A DNA stretch of 36,032 bases from Fimbriimonadia bacterium (lineage in GTDB: Bacteria; Armatimonadota; Fimbriimonadia; Fimbriimonadales; GBS-DC): contig JAHCHP010000028.1 of NCBI GenBank assembly GCA_026129765.1, positions 1 through 36,032 on the forward strand, read 5' to 3'. The notes under the pieces are model-generated. The model saw nothing but the letters and a program-made list of their open reading frames with translations. It had not been told where the DNA came from and did not search any database. A program made the translations under genes and the position numbers. Shown here piece by piece: positions 25,937-35,543 of this stretch. Numbering within the stretch: the first letter of the stretch is position 1; each line of letters begins with the position of its first letter.

Positions 25937-26947
25937 ATGAAGACAGCCGAATCGTTGAATCAATTGATGGAGAAGCGCGTCGTGGTGTTGGATGGCGCGA
26001 TGGGAACGATGATCCAGACCTACCATCTGGAGGAATCTGATTTCCGGGGCGAGCGTTTTCAGGATCACCCCACCGCCTTAAAGAATAATAACGAGGCTTT
26101 GAACCTTGTGAATCCAGAACTGATCGAGGAGATTCACTTGGCTTACCTTCATGCGGGCGCGGATATCATCGAAACGAATACCTTTAATGGGACCCGAATC
26201 TCGCTGGAGGATTTTGGGTTCGAGGATTATGCCTATGAAATCAATAATGCCGCCGCGCAAATTGCCAAACGCGCGGTCGAGCGGTTCGGGCAGCCCCAGC
26301 GATGGGTGGGCGGTTCGTTGGGACCCACCAGCCGGATGCTCTCGATGTCCAGAGATGTGAGCAATCCCGGCGCGCGCGATGTGACTTTCGACGAGATGAT
26401 GGAAGCTTATTATGAGCAGGCGAAGGGACTATTAGAGGGCGGCGTGGACCTGTTGATTTGTGAAACCACTTTTGATACACTCAATCTGAAAGCCGCACTC
26501 TTTGCGATTATGAAACTGTTCGATGAGGGCGCGCGTGAGGTTCCCTTGATTGCTTCTCTGACGATTACCGATGCCAGCGGGCGCACGCTCTCTGGGCAGA
26601 CCTTAGAGGCGGCGATGATTTCTGTCGCGCACGCGCCGCTGTTAGCGGTAGGGTTGAATTGCGCGCTGGGCGCGAAGGAACTGACCCCGCATGTGGAAGA
26701 ATTGTCGCGTCTCTCCGCTTTGCCCACGGTGGTCTATCCCAACGCGGGACTGCCAAACGCTTTCGGAGCCTATGACCAAACGCCTGAGGAGTTCGTTCAA
26801 GAGATGGAGGTCTTTTTGAAGAATGGCTGGGTCAATATGGTGGGGGGCTGCTGCGGAACGACGGCGGAGCATACACGCCTGCTGTCGGAAGCGGTGAAAG
26901 AGTATGCGCCCCGCGCGCTTGACACGGCAGTCATGGCAGCGGTTTGA
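25937..26947 (+). CDS. metH: Stand-alone homocysteine S-methyltransferase domain of methionine synthase
   Basis: 336 residues equivalent to the first domain of cobalamin-dependent methionine synthase. VVLDGAMGTMIQ opens the barrel, and the zinc/homocysteine ligands are Cys242 (GLNCALG) and Cys305-Cys306 (GGCCGTT). The break after MAAV falls at the natural domain boundary; the folate, cobalamin and activation domains are a separate gene at 28983, beyond thiC. The two polypeptides presumably assemble to methylate homocysteine. GAGAAGAG precedes the ATG. No SAM or cobalamin riboswitch is visible in front. Confidence 0.94.
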   Translation: MKTAESLNQLMEKRVVVLDGAMGTMIQTYHLEESDFRGERFQDHPTALKNNNEALNLVNPELIEEIHLAYLHAGADIIETNTFNGTRISLEDFGFEDYAYEINNAAAQIAKRAVERFGQPQRWVGGSLGPTSRMLSMSRDVSNPGARDVTFDEMMEAYYEQAKGLLEGGVDLLICETTFDTLNLKAALFAIMKLFDEGAREVPLIASLTITDASGRTLSGQTLEAAMISVAHAPLLAVGLNCALGAKELTPHVEELSRLSALPTVVYPNAGLPNAFGAYDQTPEEFVQEMEVFLKNGWVNMVGGCCGTTAEHTRLLSEAVKEYAPRALDTAVMAAV

Positions 26948-27003
26948 AGGTTGTTAGTTTTTTGTGTTTGTTCCGGGTTCGCGCCTATTGCGTTCAAAAA
27001 AGC

Positions 27004-27069
27004 AGATGACTCGGCTGCGCTCGGTATGACATAGGCGTTGTCACCCTGAGCGGAGCGATTGGGTCTGCT
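27004..27069 (+). repeat. Dispersed repeat families A (copy 2) and B (copy 2)
   Basis: A: 27004-27031, AGATGACTCGGCTGCGCTCG then GTATGACA. B: 27039-27069, TGTCACCCTGAGCGGAGCGA then TTGGGTCTGC. They occur in the same order as in the 1852-1962 cluster but without unit D between them. Confidence 0.75.
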
Positions 27070-27153
27070 GTTGTTTTCGGATAGACACATAGGTCTCCCC
27101 CTTCGCGCAATGGCGAGGACAGAGATTCTCCCTCCAATTTGGCATCGGTTATG

Positions 27154-27205
27154 AGTCGCCGTAGGGCGACTTTGCTATTCATCGGCGTGAATTCACTCAC
27201 GGATG
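27154..27205 (-). repeat. Dispersed repeat family E, copy 2 (inverted)
   Basis: The reverse complement aligns with 7018-7072 and shares CGCCGATG, GCAAAGTCGCCCT, CGGCG and CTC. The internal GTCGCCGTAGGGCGAC is a hairpin (GTCGCC/GGCGAC). It lies in the metH-thiC intergenic region. Confidence 0.7.
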
Positions 27206-27248
27206 TTTAGAGGTTTCCCCCTACACCCTTCCAGAATTCAGATTCAGG

Positions 27249-27254
27249 TATACT
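27249..27254 (+). promoter_or_regulatory. -10 element of the thiC transcript
   Basis: TATACT in GGTATACT; the predicted start at about 27261 coincides with the first paired bases of the TPP riboswitch. No consensus -35. Confidence 0.7.
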
Positions 27255-27261
27255 TCTGGTT

Positions 27262-27358
27262 GTCCGCTGGGGGTGCTGCGAACGCGGCTGAGATCGCTTC
27301 TTTGCGAAGGGGAACCCCACGAACCTGATCCGGGTTATACCGGCGGAGGGAAGCGGTT
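27262..27358 (+). promoter_or_regulatory. TPP riboswitch (THI element)
   Basis: Conserved segments are present in order: GGGGGTGC, GGCTGAGA, GAACCTGATCCGGGTTATAC and CGGCGGAGGGAA, with P1 closed by CCGCT (27264-27268) and AGCGG (27352-27356). It senses thiamine pyrophosphate. About 250 nt separate it from the thiC start, so control is more likely by transcription termination or RNA stability than by direct masking of the ribosome site. Confidence 0.95.
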
Positions 27359-27456
27359 TTCTAACGGTTCATTGGACTGTTTTCCTCTTCCATCTCACCC
27401 CGAGTCAGTGTTCGTTTCTTTAGATTGTTCATTGCGAATAGCGTGCAGGCGGCTTC

Positions 27457-27552
27457 GGTTCCCCTTGCTGGCAGGGGGAACCTCACGGAGGGGGTCTATT
27501 CAACAGCCGTAACCCCCTTCCCAACCTTCCCCCTGTAAACAAGGGGAAGGAG
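27457..27552 (+). repeat. Two family D-type hairpins in the thiC leader
   Basis: 27457-27482 is a hairpin with arms GGTTCCCC and GGGGAACC. 27512-27552 is a full family D copy with CCTTCCCC/GGGGAAGG arms matching 1882-1922. Both lie in the transcribed leader between the TPP riboswitch and thiC and could serve as terminator- or processing-like stems, although no T-run follows. Confidence 0.7.
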
Positions 27553-27597
27553 TCGTCGTTTCCATCATACTAAGGGAACAAGAATAAGTTTGGATAG

Positions 27598-28975
<1,378 letters not shown>

Positions 28976-28982
28976 TGGAGAT

Positions 28983-31691
28983 GTGACCAAGTCCTTATTT
29001 CCCCTTTATACTCGTCTCAGCGGTTTAGAACCGCTGGTGCTGAGACCGGAAACCGGCTTTTTGATGATTGGAGAGCGCTGCAATGTGGCAGGCTCTCCTA
29101 AATTTGCGCGCATGATTCGCGAAGACAATTTCGAGGGCGCATTGGAAATCGCCCGCCAGCAGGTGGAAAACGGCGCAAATATGTTGGATATCTGTTTTGA
29201 TGACGCGCTGCTGGACGCGCCTGCTTGTATGCGCCAATTCCTAAATCTGTTGATGTCGGAGCCCGACCTTTGCCGCGTGCCGGTGATGGTCGACAGTTCT
29301 CGTTGGGAGGCGATAGAGGCGGGGCTGCAATGCGTGCAGGGCAAATGTTTGGTCAACTCGCTCAGTTTGAAAGAAGGCGAGGACGAGTTTTTGAGGCTGG
29401 CGAAACGCGCCCGGTTCTATGGCGCAGCGCTGGTAGTGATGGCGTTTGACGAACAGGGACAAGCGGACTCCTATGAACGTAAAGTCGAAGTGTGCCAGCG
29501 CGCCTACCATCTCCTGACTCAAAAAGCGCATGTGCCGCCTGATGACATTATTTTCGACCCCAATGTGCTGACCATCGCGACCGGTATCGAGGAACATCAA
29601 GATTACGCGGTGGCGTTTATTGAGGCGACCCGCTGGATCAAGCAGAACCTGCCGGGCGCGAAGGTGAGCGGCGGTATTAGCAATCTCTCGTTTTCGTTTC
29701 GAGGCAATAATCCCGTTCGGGAAGCGATGCACAGCGTTTTCCTTTACCATGCCATCCAAGCGGGGCTGGATATGGGAATCGTGAATGCCGGTCAGTTGGA
29801 AGTTTACGAAGAAATTGAGCCCGAACTGCGTGAGTTGGTCGAGGATGCGGTGTTGAACCGTCGACCGGACGCGACCGAACGCCTCATCACCTATGCCGAG
29901 CAGGTGAAGTCGAAAGAGCAGGGAGTCGCGTTAAAAGAGGGAGCGGGCTGGCGCGAAGGTCCGGTGGAAGAGCGTTTGAAGCATGCCCTCATCAAAGGGA
30001 TCACCGACTTTGTGGAGGCAGACACCATGGAGGCGTTGGCGCAGTATGGCAAACCTCTGTCGGTGATTGAAGGTCCCCTTATGGAAGGGATGGGGGTTGT
30101 GGGCGATCTGTTTGGTTCCGGGAAGATGTTTCTGCCTCAGGTGGTCAAGAGCGCGCGCGTGATGAAGCGAGCCGTGGCGGTTTTGGAGCCTTATATGGAA
30201 GCGGAGAAATCGGCTCGGGCAGCGGAGACGGGACAGGCTGCGCGGAGCCAAACGATGGTGCTGGCGACGGTAAAGGGCGATGTGCATGACATCGGGAAGA
30301 ATATTGTCGCTATTGTGCTGCGCTGTAATGGCTATGAAGTGATCGATTTGGGTGTCATGATTCCCTGTGACCGCATTTTGCAGGAGGCGCGAGAGCGTCA
30401 GGCAGGGGTCATTGGCTTAAGCGGCTTGATCACGCCGTCGTTGGACGAGATGGCGCATGTCGCGAAAGAGATGGAGCGCCAGGGGTTTGAGATTCCTCTA
30501 TTGATTGGCGGCGCGACCACCAGCCGGGCGCATACCGCGCTCAAAATCGCGCCTTTCTATTCTAAACCGGTGGTCTATGTGCATGATGCTTCCCGCGCGG
30601 TTCCCGTGATGGGACAGTTGATGAGCGAGGAGAGACGCGAATCGTTCATCGCCGCCAATCTTGAGGACCAAGAGCAGGTGCGCCAGCAATATGCCAACAA
30701 GCAGGCGCAAAAGAAGATGTTGACGATTGCGCAGGCGCGGGAAAACCGCTTCCAGACCGACTGGCAGGCTGCTGAGATTGCGGAACCTGCCTTTTTGGGA
30801 CTGCGCGAAGTTCAGCCGTCGATAGAAGCATTGGCTCCCTTCATCGATTGGACGCCCTTCTTTCATGTGTGGGAGTTGCGCGGGCGGTTCCCCAAACTGT
30901 TGGATGACCCTGATATCGGTCCGCGGGCGCGCGAAGTTTATGAGGATGCCCAGCAACTGCTCGCGGGGCTGATTCAAGAGAAGCGTTTGACCGCCAAGGG
31001 GATCTACGGTTTCTTTCCCGCGAACAGTGTGGGGGATGATATCGAGGTGTACGCGAATTCGGGCGATTCGGAACCTCTCTTAGTGTTCCACTCCTTGCGC
31101 CAGCAGGACGAAAAACCCCCAGGCCAGCCGAACTATGCGCTTGCCGATTTTGTGGCTCCGAAATCAAGCGGGAAGCAGGATTACATCGGCGGTTTCGCGG
31201 TGACGTCTGGGCTTGGCTTGGAGGCGATTGTAGAAGCGTTTGAACGCTCCCATGATGACTATAACGCGATTATGGCGAAGGCATTAGCCGACCGGCTGGC
31301 GGAGGCGTTCGCGGAGTATCTTCACCGGCAAGCGCGCCGCGATTGGGGCTATGGCAAAGAAGAAACTCTTTCCAATGAAGAGTTGATCCGAGAGCAGTAT
31401 CGCGGAATTCGCCCCGCGCCCGGCTATCCCGCTTGCCCCGATCATACCGAGAAACTGGCTCTGTTCCAACTGTTGCAAGCCAGCGAACGGACGGGCATCC
31501 AACTGACCGAAAGCCTGGCGATGATGCCTCCCTCGTCCGTGTGCGGGTGGTATTTTTCTCATCCACAGTCGCGCTACTTCAATGTCGGCAAATTGCAGCG
31601 GGACCAGGTGGAAGATTATGCCCGGCGTAAGGGCATAGAAGTAAAGGCAGCCGAAAAATGGCTTTCTGCCTCGTTAAATTACGAGTTTTGA
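28983..31691 (+). CDS. metH: Methionine synthase, folate-, cobalamin- and activation-domain part
   Basis: 902 residues equivalent to MetH without its homocysteine domain. The pterin-binding barrel (~20-310) has [14 protein letters not shown] and [12 protein letters not shown]; the cap and B12 domains follow, with [10 protein letters not shown] giving the cobalamin lower ligand His435. The SAM reactivation domain (~590-902) has [10 protein letters not shown] and [15 protein letters not shown]. It transfers methyl from methyltetrahydrofolate via cobalamin to the homocysteine domain made from 25937-26947. GTG 28983 is the first start; GGAG is only 2 nt before it, so initiation is leaderless, coupled to thiC, or slightly further in. 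Fully intact, no frameshift. Confidence 0.95.
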   Translation: MTKSLFPLYTRLSGLEPLVLRPETGFLMIGERCNVAGSPKFARMIREDNFEGALEIARQQVENGANMLDICFDDALLDAPACMRQFLNLLMSEPDLCRVPVMVDSSRWEAIEAGLQCVQGKCLVNSLSLKEGEDEFLRLAKRARFYGAALVVMAFDEQGQADSYERKVEVCQRAYHLLTQKAHVPPDDIIFDPNVLTIATGIEEHQDYAVAFIEATRWIKQNLPGAKVSGGISNLSFSFRGNNPVREAMHSVFLYHAIQAGLDMGIVNAGQLEVYEEIEPELRELVEDAVLNRRPDATERLITYAEQVKSKEQGVALKEGAGWREGPVEERLKHALIKGITDFVEADTMEALAQYGKPLSVIEGPLMEGMGVVGDLFGSGKMFLPQVVKSARVMKRAVAVLEPYMEAEKSARAAETGQAARSQTMVLATVKGDVHDIGKNIVAIVLRCNGYEVIDLGVMIPCDRILQEARERQAGVIGLSGLITPSLDEMAHVAKEMERQGFEIPLLIGGATTSRAHTALKIAPFYSKPVVYVHDASRAVPVMGQLMSEERRESFIAANLEDQEQVRQQYANKQAQKKMLTIAQARENRFQTDWQAAEIAEPAFLGLREVQPSIEALAPFIDWTPFFHVWELRGRFPKLLDDPDIGPRAREVYEDAQQLLAGLIQEKRLTAKGIYGFFPANSVGDDIEVYANSGDSEPLLVFHSLRQQDEKPPGQPNYALADFVAPKSSGKQDYIGGFAVTSGLGLEAIVEAFERSHDDYNAIMAKALADRLAEAFAEYLHRQARRDWGYGKEETLSNEELIREQYRGIRPAPGYPACPDHTEKLALFQLLQASERTGIQLTESLAMMPPSSVCGWYFSHPQSRYFNVGKLQRDQVEDYARRKGIEVKAAEKWLSASLNYEF

Positions 31692-31909
31692 ATAATTCGC
31701 GATGAGGCGCTCTGTATTTTATGTTTTGGCATCCCTAAAATAAAGGATAGAGCTGTGGATGTTGAGATACGATCTCGTTTGCGGGATGGGTCGGGCTGCC
31801 CTCTTCGCGAGCGGATTGAACGCAACCACTTTAGAGAGTAGCTCCTGCCGGACATGGCGCGCTGATTTTCTCACTGGGACAGCTGAATTCATTTAAGGAG
31901 TGTCATGGA
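31692..31909 (+). other. 218-nt leader upstream of the HDOD gene, no gene recognised
   Basis: No ORF of interest and no tRNA or known riboswitch pattern was found. There is a small GAGAT-ACG-ATCTC hairpin near 31763 and a GGG-CTG-CCC stem near 31794. AAGGAGTG at 31894-31901 serves the next gene. An ATGGAATGA (ATG, one codon, stop) overlaps the real start. Confidence 0.4.
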
Positions 31910-32773
31910 ATGAGTATCCAGATGCAGGAGATTCAATCTCGAATTCGTAAGGCAGCGCAGGAAATACCCCCCTTACCCGGCGCGGTGATGCAGGTGCTGG
32001 ACCTGGTGGATCGCGAAGATGCGACCGCCGAACAGCTCCAAAAAATCATCTCTTCGGACCCGTCCTTAAGCGCGAAAGTGCTTCAATTAGCTAATTCGGC
32101 TTATTATGGGCTTTCGCGGCAGGTCAGCACGATCCAGCAAGCGGTCATCATTTTGGGGTTCCAGACCGTCAAAAATCTGGTGCTGGGACTGGCGGCGTTT
32201 CAGGCGTTCAAAGGAGAAAAACATGCGACCCCCGAAATGTTGAGCTTGTGGGAACGCTCGTTTGTGTGCGCGGGTGTGGCTTTGGAGATCGCGAAGGTTA
32301 AGAAGTTGGGGCTGGCGAACGCGGAAACCGCTTTTATGGGGGGGTTGCTGCACGATCTGGGGCTGCTTTTCTTGGCGCAATATTTTCCTATTCCGAACAA
32401 CCAGATCGCTCATGCGGCGCGTGAAGACTCCACCCGGCACGATACCGAGCAGCAGATGCTGGGTATCGATCATGCCGCGATTGGCGCCTTGATTGCAGAT
32501 CATTGGCAACTGCCCAGCGCGCTGGTTCAGATGATCGCGAATCATCACGCGCCTTTCCTGCCCGATAACGAATACCGCGCTCTGATTGCTTGCGTTTCGC
32601 TGGCAAGTTCGTGGGTGCTGGCTGCCAATCCAGAGCTGAACTTCAATTTCGCGCCGCCAGAACCCCCCGAAGACGCGATTCAATGGGCAGGTATCGATGA
32701 GGCGGTTCAGCAGGAGATATTGATGGGTGTTGCGGAGCGCGCGCAAAGTATGCGCCACGTGATGGCGGCTTAA
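31910..32773 (+). CDS. HDOD-domain signalling protein
   Basis: 287 residues. The HDOD domain (about 15-215) starts IPPLPGAVMQVLDLVDRED and continues IISSDPSLSAKVLQLANSAYYG, AVIILGFQTVKNLVL and MGGLLHDLGLLFLAQYFP. The HD-type residues are partly kept (HDLG), but HDOD proteins usually lack phosphodiesterase activity and serve as signalling adaptors in chemotaxis, motility or stress control. AAGGAGTG lies 8 nt before ATG 31910. It is monocistronic, followed by a 9-bp GGGTTCCCC hairpin. Confidence 0.93.
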   Translation: MSIQMQEIQSRIRKAAQEIPPLPGAVMQVLDLVDREDATAEQLQKIISSDPSLSAKVLQLANSAYYGLSRQVSTIQQAVIILGFQTVKNLVLGLAAFQAFKGEKHATPEMLSLWERSFVCAGVALEIAKVKKLGLANAETAFMGGLLHDLGLLFLAQYFPIPNNQIAHAAREDSTRHDTEQQMLGIDHAAIGALIADHWQLPSALVQMIANHHAPFLPDNEYRALIACVSLASSWVLAANPELNFNFAPPEPPEDAIQWAGIDEAVQQEILMGVAERAQSMRHVMAA

Positions 32774-32782
32774 GTTAGAAAA

Positions 32783-32810
32783 GGGTTCCCCTTGCTTTTA
32801 GGGGGAACCC
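32783..32810 (+). terminator. Hairpin after the HDOD gene (family D-like)
   Basis: GGGTTCCCC (32783-32791) and GGGGAACCC (32802-32810) make a perfect 9-bp stem with a 10-nt loop, followed by GATTTTG. It may work as a terminator; it also resembles the hairpin at 27457-27482, so it may be a repeat recruited for this job. Confidence 0.6.
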
Positions 32811-32815
32811 GATTT

Positions 32816-32842
32816 TGTCATGCCGAGCGCAGCCGAGGCATC
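32816..32842 (-). repeat. Dispersed repeat family A, copy 3 (inverted)
   Basis: TGTCATGCCGAGCGCAGCCG followed by AGGCATC, the reverse complement of the unit at 1852-1878 with few differences. Confidence 0.8.
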
Positions 32843-32925
32843 TGCTGTTTAAGTCTGAAACTCCCTCCTCAAAATCCCCCTTCTTGTTTTCTCTACTTTT
32901 ACCACAAAAACAAGCCCTCTGCAGG

Positions 32926-32931
32926 TATAAT
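32926..32931 (+). promoter_or_regulatory. -10 element of the TPM-LemA operon
   Basis: GGTATAAT; predicted start near 32938, leader about 17 nt, with GAGGG at 32941-32945 as ribosome site for the TTG at 32955. Confidence 0.65.
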
Positions 32932-32954
32932 CTCAGCGGAGAGGGAACCTAAAA

Positions 32955-33500
32955 TTGAAGTGTCCCCATTGTGGATGGATCACCGAGGAATCGTCCGCGC
33001 TATGCCGCGGGTGTGGATTCGGTTTGGAACAGTTGCGCGCAAAGATCGCTCATGCGCCCCCGCGCGCAGGCTTCTGCAACGATTTCGCTTCGTTTTTGAC
33101 GCCCCAAGAGCGGGAACAGTTAGAAGAGGCATTGCAAACGATGTCGCAGAGGTTGGGTGGGGAGATCGTTTGGGTGACCAAACCCGATACCAAGCCCCTG
33201 TTGCCCTCAGAGTATGTTTTCTACCTGTTTAATGAGTGGCGCGTGGGGGGCGAGGAGACCAACGGGCTTTTGATGCTTATTGCCAAACGCGAACGCCGGG
33301 TCGAATGTGAGGTCGGCTATGGCTGGGAGCGGTTCGTGTCGGATAAAGAGACTTTTGAACTGTTGGATCAAATTGTGGTCCCGCGTCTCAAAGGCTCGCA
33401 ATATTTTGAGGCGATGATGGAGGGCGCGCGCCGCGCTTCGCAGGAACTCCAGGCGCGTATGGAACTGATCGCCGGAGGGGATCCCCATGAAAAAGCTTAG
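32955..33500 (+). CDS. Zinc-ribbon plus TPM-domain protein
   Basis: 181 residues, TTG start supported by GAGGG 9 nt upstream and by a protein that begins directly with a zinc ribbon (CPHCG at 3-7, CRGCG at 17-21). A TPM (TLP18.3/Psb32/MOLO-1) domain follows at about 45-165: FLTPQEREQLEEAL, NGLLMLIAKRERRVECEVGYGWE. No signal peptide, so it is probably cytosolic, unlike most TPM proteins. It overlaps the next TPM gene by 14 nt. Function is unknown; the family was linked to photosystem II repair in plants and to membrane quality control. Confidence 0.88.
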   Translation: MKCPHCGWITEESSALCRGCGFGLEQLRAKIAHAPPRAGFCNDFASFLTPQEREQLEEALQTMSQRLGGEIVWVTKPDTKPLLPSEYVFYLFNEWRVGGEETNGLLMLIAKRERRVECEVGYGWERFVSDKETFELLDQIVVPRLKGSQYFEAMMEGARRASQELQARMELIAGGDPHEKA

Positions 33501-34752
33501 CCTGTGGTTGTGCTTGTTGATGCTTTGGGGCATCGGTTGGACGGATAACCCGAACGATGTTCCCAACCCGCGAAAGCAGCATGGAGGCTGGGTGACCGAC
33601 AGGGCGGATGTCATCCCGGACAAGGATGAGCTGGAAATCAACCGCCTGTTGGAGGAATTAGAACGTGAGACCGGCGCGGAGATGGCGGTGGTCACGATTA
33701 AGAGTTCAAGCAAGTTGACCCCGAAAGATTTCGCCACCGAACTGTTTAACCTGTGGGGCATTGGCAAAAAAGAGAAAGATAACGGCGTTCTGATGCTGCT
33801 GGTACTGGATGCGCGCCGGGTCGAGGTGGAAACCGGCTATGGCGTGGAGGGCGCACTGCCCGATGCGGTGGTCGGCGAAATCTTGCGAAAGCAAGCGGTT
33901 CCGGAGTTTAAGGCAGGGCGTTTCGGCAAGGGCTTGAAACTGGCTGCGCAAGAGATGGTGGAGTCGCTCAAAACCGACCCGGATGTGTTTACGAAACCGC
34001 GCATACGCCCGGCTGTCCCATCGGCTGGCTTTTCGACTGGCGATAGTTCCCGGCGTCCGGTTCCATCCGCGCAGTCGCCCATTCTTCCACCCCCTCGCTC
34101 CCCAGGTGTGCCGGGTAATGCGCCAAGCTCTTCTTCGCCCGCGTTGCTTTTCATTGTCCCCATCGTGGTGGTTGGGGGATTAGCGGGAATCGGGTTTTTG
34201 ATCTATTATTCCACGCGCCCTCCGACTTGTCCCACCTGCCAGCAGTATATGCGGCTGCTGAGCGAGCAGCAAGATGACGCTTATCTAAACGCAGTTCAGC
34301 AGTTGGAGGAGCGGATAAAGAGCGTGGATTACCAAGCCTGGCGGTGCGATACCTGCGCCTTTCTGTTGATTAAGAAGGTGAAGCGGTGGTGGAGCGGTTA
34401 TGAGGATTGCCCACGTTGTAAGAACAGAACCTTGCATGTGAACCGTTACACGCTGCGAGAACCCACCTATACCCGAAGTGGTCTGGAGCAAACCGATTAC
34501 ACTTGTGTCACTCCGGGATGCGGTTATACAGATCAACATACACGAGACCTTCCCCGGCGCCAGCGATCGGTCGATTGGTCTGACAACGATAACCGTCGAT
34601 CTGGGGGCGGTTGGATTGGCGGTGGCTGGTCCGGCGGAGGTTCTTCTTCATCGGGCGACAGTGGCTGGTCCGGCGGAGGTTCTTCTTCATCGGAGGGCGG
34701 TAGTTTTGGCGGAGGGTCATCGGGCGGAGGCGGCGCGGGCGCAAGTTGGTAA
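33487..34752 (+). CDS. Membrane-anchored TPM-domain protein with zinc ribbons and Gly/Ser tail
   Basis: 421 residues. A signal peptide (1-18) precedes an exported TPM domain (about 35-160: GWVTDRADVIP, ETGAEMAVVT, DNGVLMLLVLDARRVEVETGYGVEG). A Pro/Ser linker follows, then a membrane helix (about 219-241). The cytosolic part has two zinc-binding segments (CPTC 248-251 with CDTC 287-290; CPRC 308-311 with C340 and C345). The tail (373-421) is almost all Gly, Ser and Trp and ends GGGGAGASW, the usual end of this family. A 33-nt perfect DNA repeat lies in the tail. It forms an operon with the upstream TPM gene and lemA. Confidence 0.92.
   Translation: MKKLSLWLCLLMLWGIGWTDNPNDVPNPRKQHGGWVTDRADVIPDKDELEINRLLEELERETGAEMAVVTIKSSSKLTPKDFATELFNLWGIGKKEKDNGVLMLLVLDARRVEVETGYGVEGALPDAVVGEILRKQAVPEFKAGRFGKGLKLAAQEMVESLKTDPDVFTKPRIRPAVPSAGFSTGDSSRRPVPSAQSPILPPPRSPGVPGNAPSSSSPALLFIVPIVVVGGLAGIGFLIYYSTRPPTCPTCQQYMRLLSEQQDDAYLNAVQQLEERIKSVDYQAWRCDTCAFLLIKKVKRWWSGYEDCPRCKNRTLHVNRYTLREPTYTRSGLEQTDYTCVTPGCGYTDQHTRDLPRRQRSVDWSDNDNRRSGGGWIGGGWSGGGSSSSGDSGWSGGGSSSSEGGSFGGGSSGGGGAGASW
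34622..34693 (+). repeat. 33-nt perfect direct repeat inside the TPM gene
   Basis: GTGGCTGGTCCGGCGGAGGT plus TCTTCTTCATCGG occurs at 34622-34654 and 34661-34693, 39 nt apart. It encodes a repeated GWSGGGSSSS block, so unit loss or gain would keep the frame (13 codons). Confidence 0.95.
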
Positions 34753-34763
34753 ACGGGGGGACT

Positions 34764-35534
34764 ATGCAAGAGCAACAGCCAGAGCAAGGGAAGCGATTGT
34801 CGCATGAGGAAGCCAAAGAGGTCATCTCTGAAGCGGTCAAAATTCAGGATGAACAGATTCAGGGCGTGCCGGAAGAGATTTTGCAGAAGAGCGCGGGCGA
34901 GATGGGCATATCGCCGGAAGTGTTAGCGCAAGCCAGAACGCGCGCGCAACAAGAACGGGAGAAGCGGGCAAACCTGCGAAAAGCGGCTCTGTTCGCCGTG
35001 GTGGTAGCGTTGACGATCTTCTTTGGGGGGCTGTTTTCCGCGCGCGGACGCTTGGCGGATGCGGCGATGCAGGTCGATTTGCGAAAGGCGCAACTGGACA
35101 ATGTGCTGCAAAGGCGATATGACCTCATTCCGCAATTGGTTGCAGTGGCAAAAACCTCGAGGCAGGGCAGTGATGACCGCTTGAAGAATTTGCAAGATTT
35201 GACGGCGCAATGGCAAAAGAGCGAGGACTCGGAGGCAAAACTGCAGGTCGAACAGCAGTTGTCTGGACAGATCAAAGATCTGATGAGCCGGTTGCAGTCC
35301 GACTCAAAACTGGCGGAAAATGAGACGTTCCACCGGTTGACTGATGAGATCGCCGGCGCGGAGAACCGGATCGCGGTGGAGCGAAAACGATACAATGAAG
35401 CGGCAGTCGTTTATAACCGGACCGCGTCGGGACCGCTCATGGGCGTATATCGGCTGTTTTTGGGCTATCCCGCGAAGCATCCCCTCTTTGAAGCCTCTTC
35501 CAACGCGAAGCGCGCGCCCGAATTAAATCTTTAG
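34764..35534 (+). CDS. lemA: LemA-family membrane protein with N-terminal helical extension
   Basis: 256 residues. The LemA core (about 95-225) shows VLQRRYDLIPQLVAVAK and FHRLTDEIAGAENRIAVERK followed by RYNEAAVVYN. A membrane helix (about 73-91) precedes it. The N-terminal ~55 residues (RLSHEEAKEVISEAVKIQ, EMGISPEVLAQA) form an extra helical domain seen in front of various bacterial membrane proteins and absent from classical LemA. ATG 34764 is chosen over a TTG at 34746 inside the previous gene; GGGGGG is at 34755-34760. LemA and TPM proteins are often neighbours. The role is unknown. Confidence 0.88.
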   Translation: MQEQQPEQGKRLSHEEAKEVISEAVKIQDEQIQGVPEEILQKSAGEMGISPEVLAQARTRAQQEREKRANLRKAALFAVVVALTIFFGGLFSARGRLADAAMQVDLRKAQLDNVLQRRYDLIPQLVAVAKTSRQGSDDRLKNLQDLTAQWQKSEDSEAKLQVEQQLSGQIKDLMSRLQSDSKLAENETFHRLTDEIAGAENRIAVERKRYNEAAVVYNRTASGPLMGVYRLFLGYPAKHPLFEASSNAKRAPELNL

Positions 35535-35543
35535 GGGAAACCC

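Noticed and set aside
27273..27512. 79-residue ORF inside the thiC leader
   Set aside because: It covers the TPP riboswitch and repeat hairpins; it is non-coding RNA.
31692..31909. Cyclic-di-GMP riboswitch before the HDOD gene
   Set aside because: The conserved core segments of the GEMM class were looked for and not found.
33207..33767. 186-residue antisense ORF over the TPM genes
   Set aside because: It runs opposite two overlapping genes with clear domains and shows no recognisable protein pattern.
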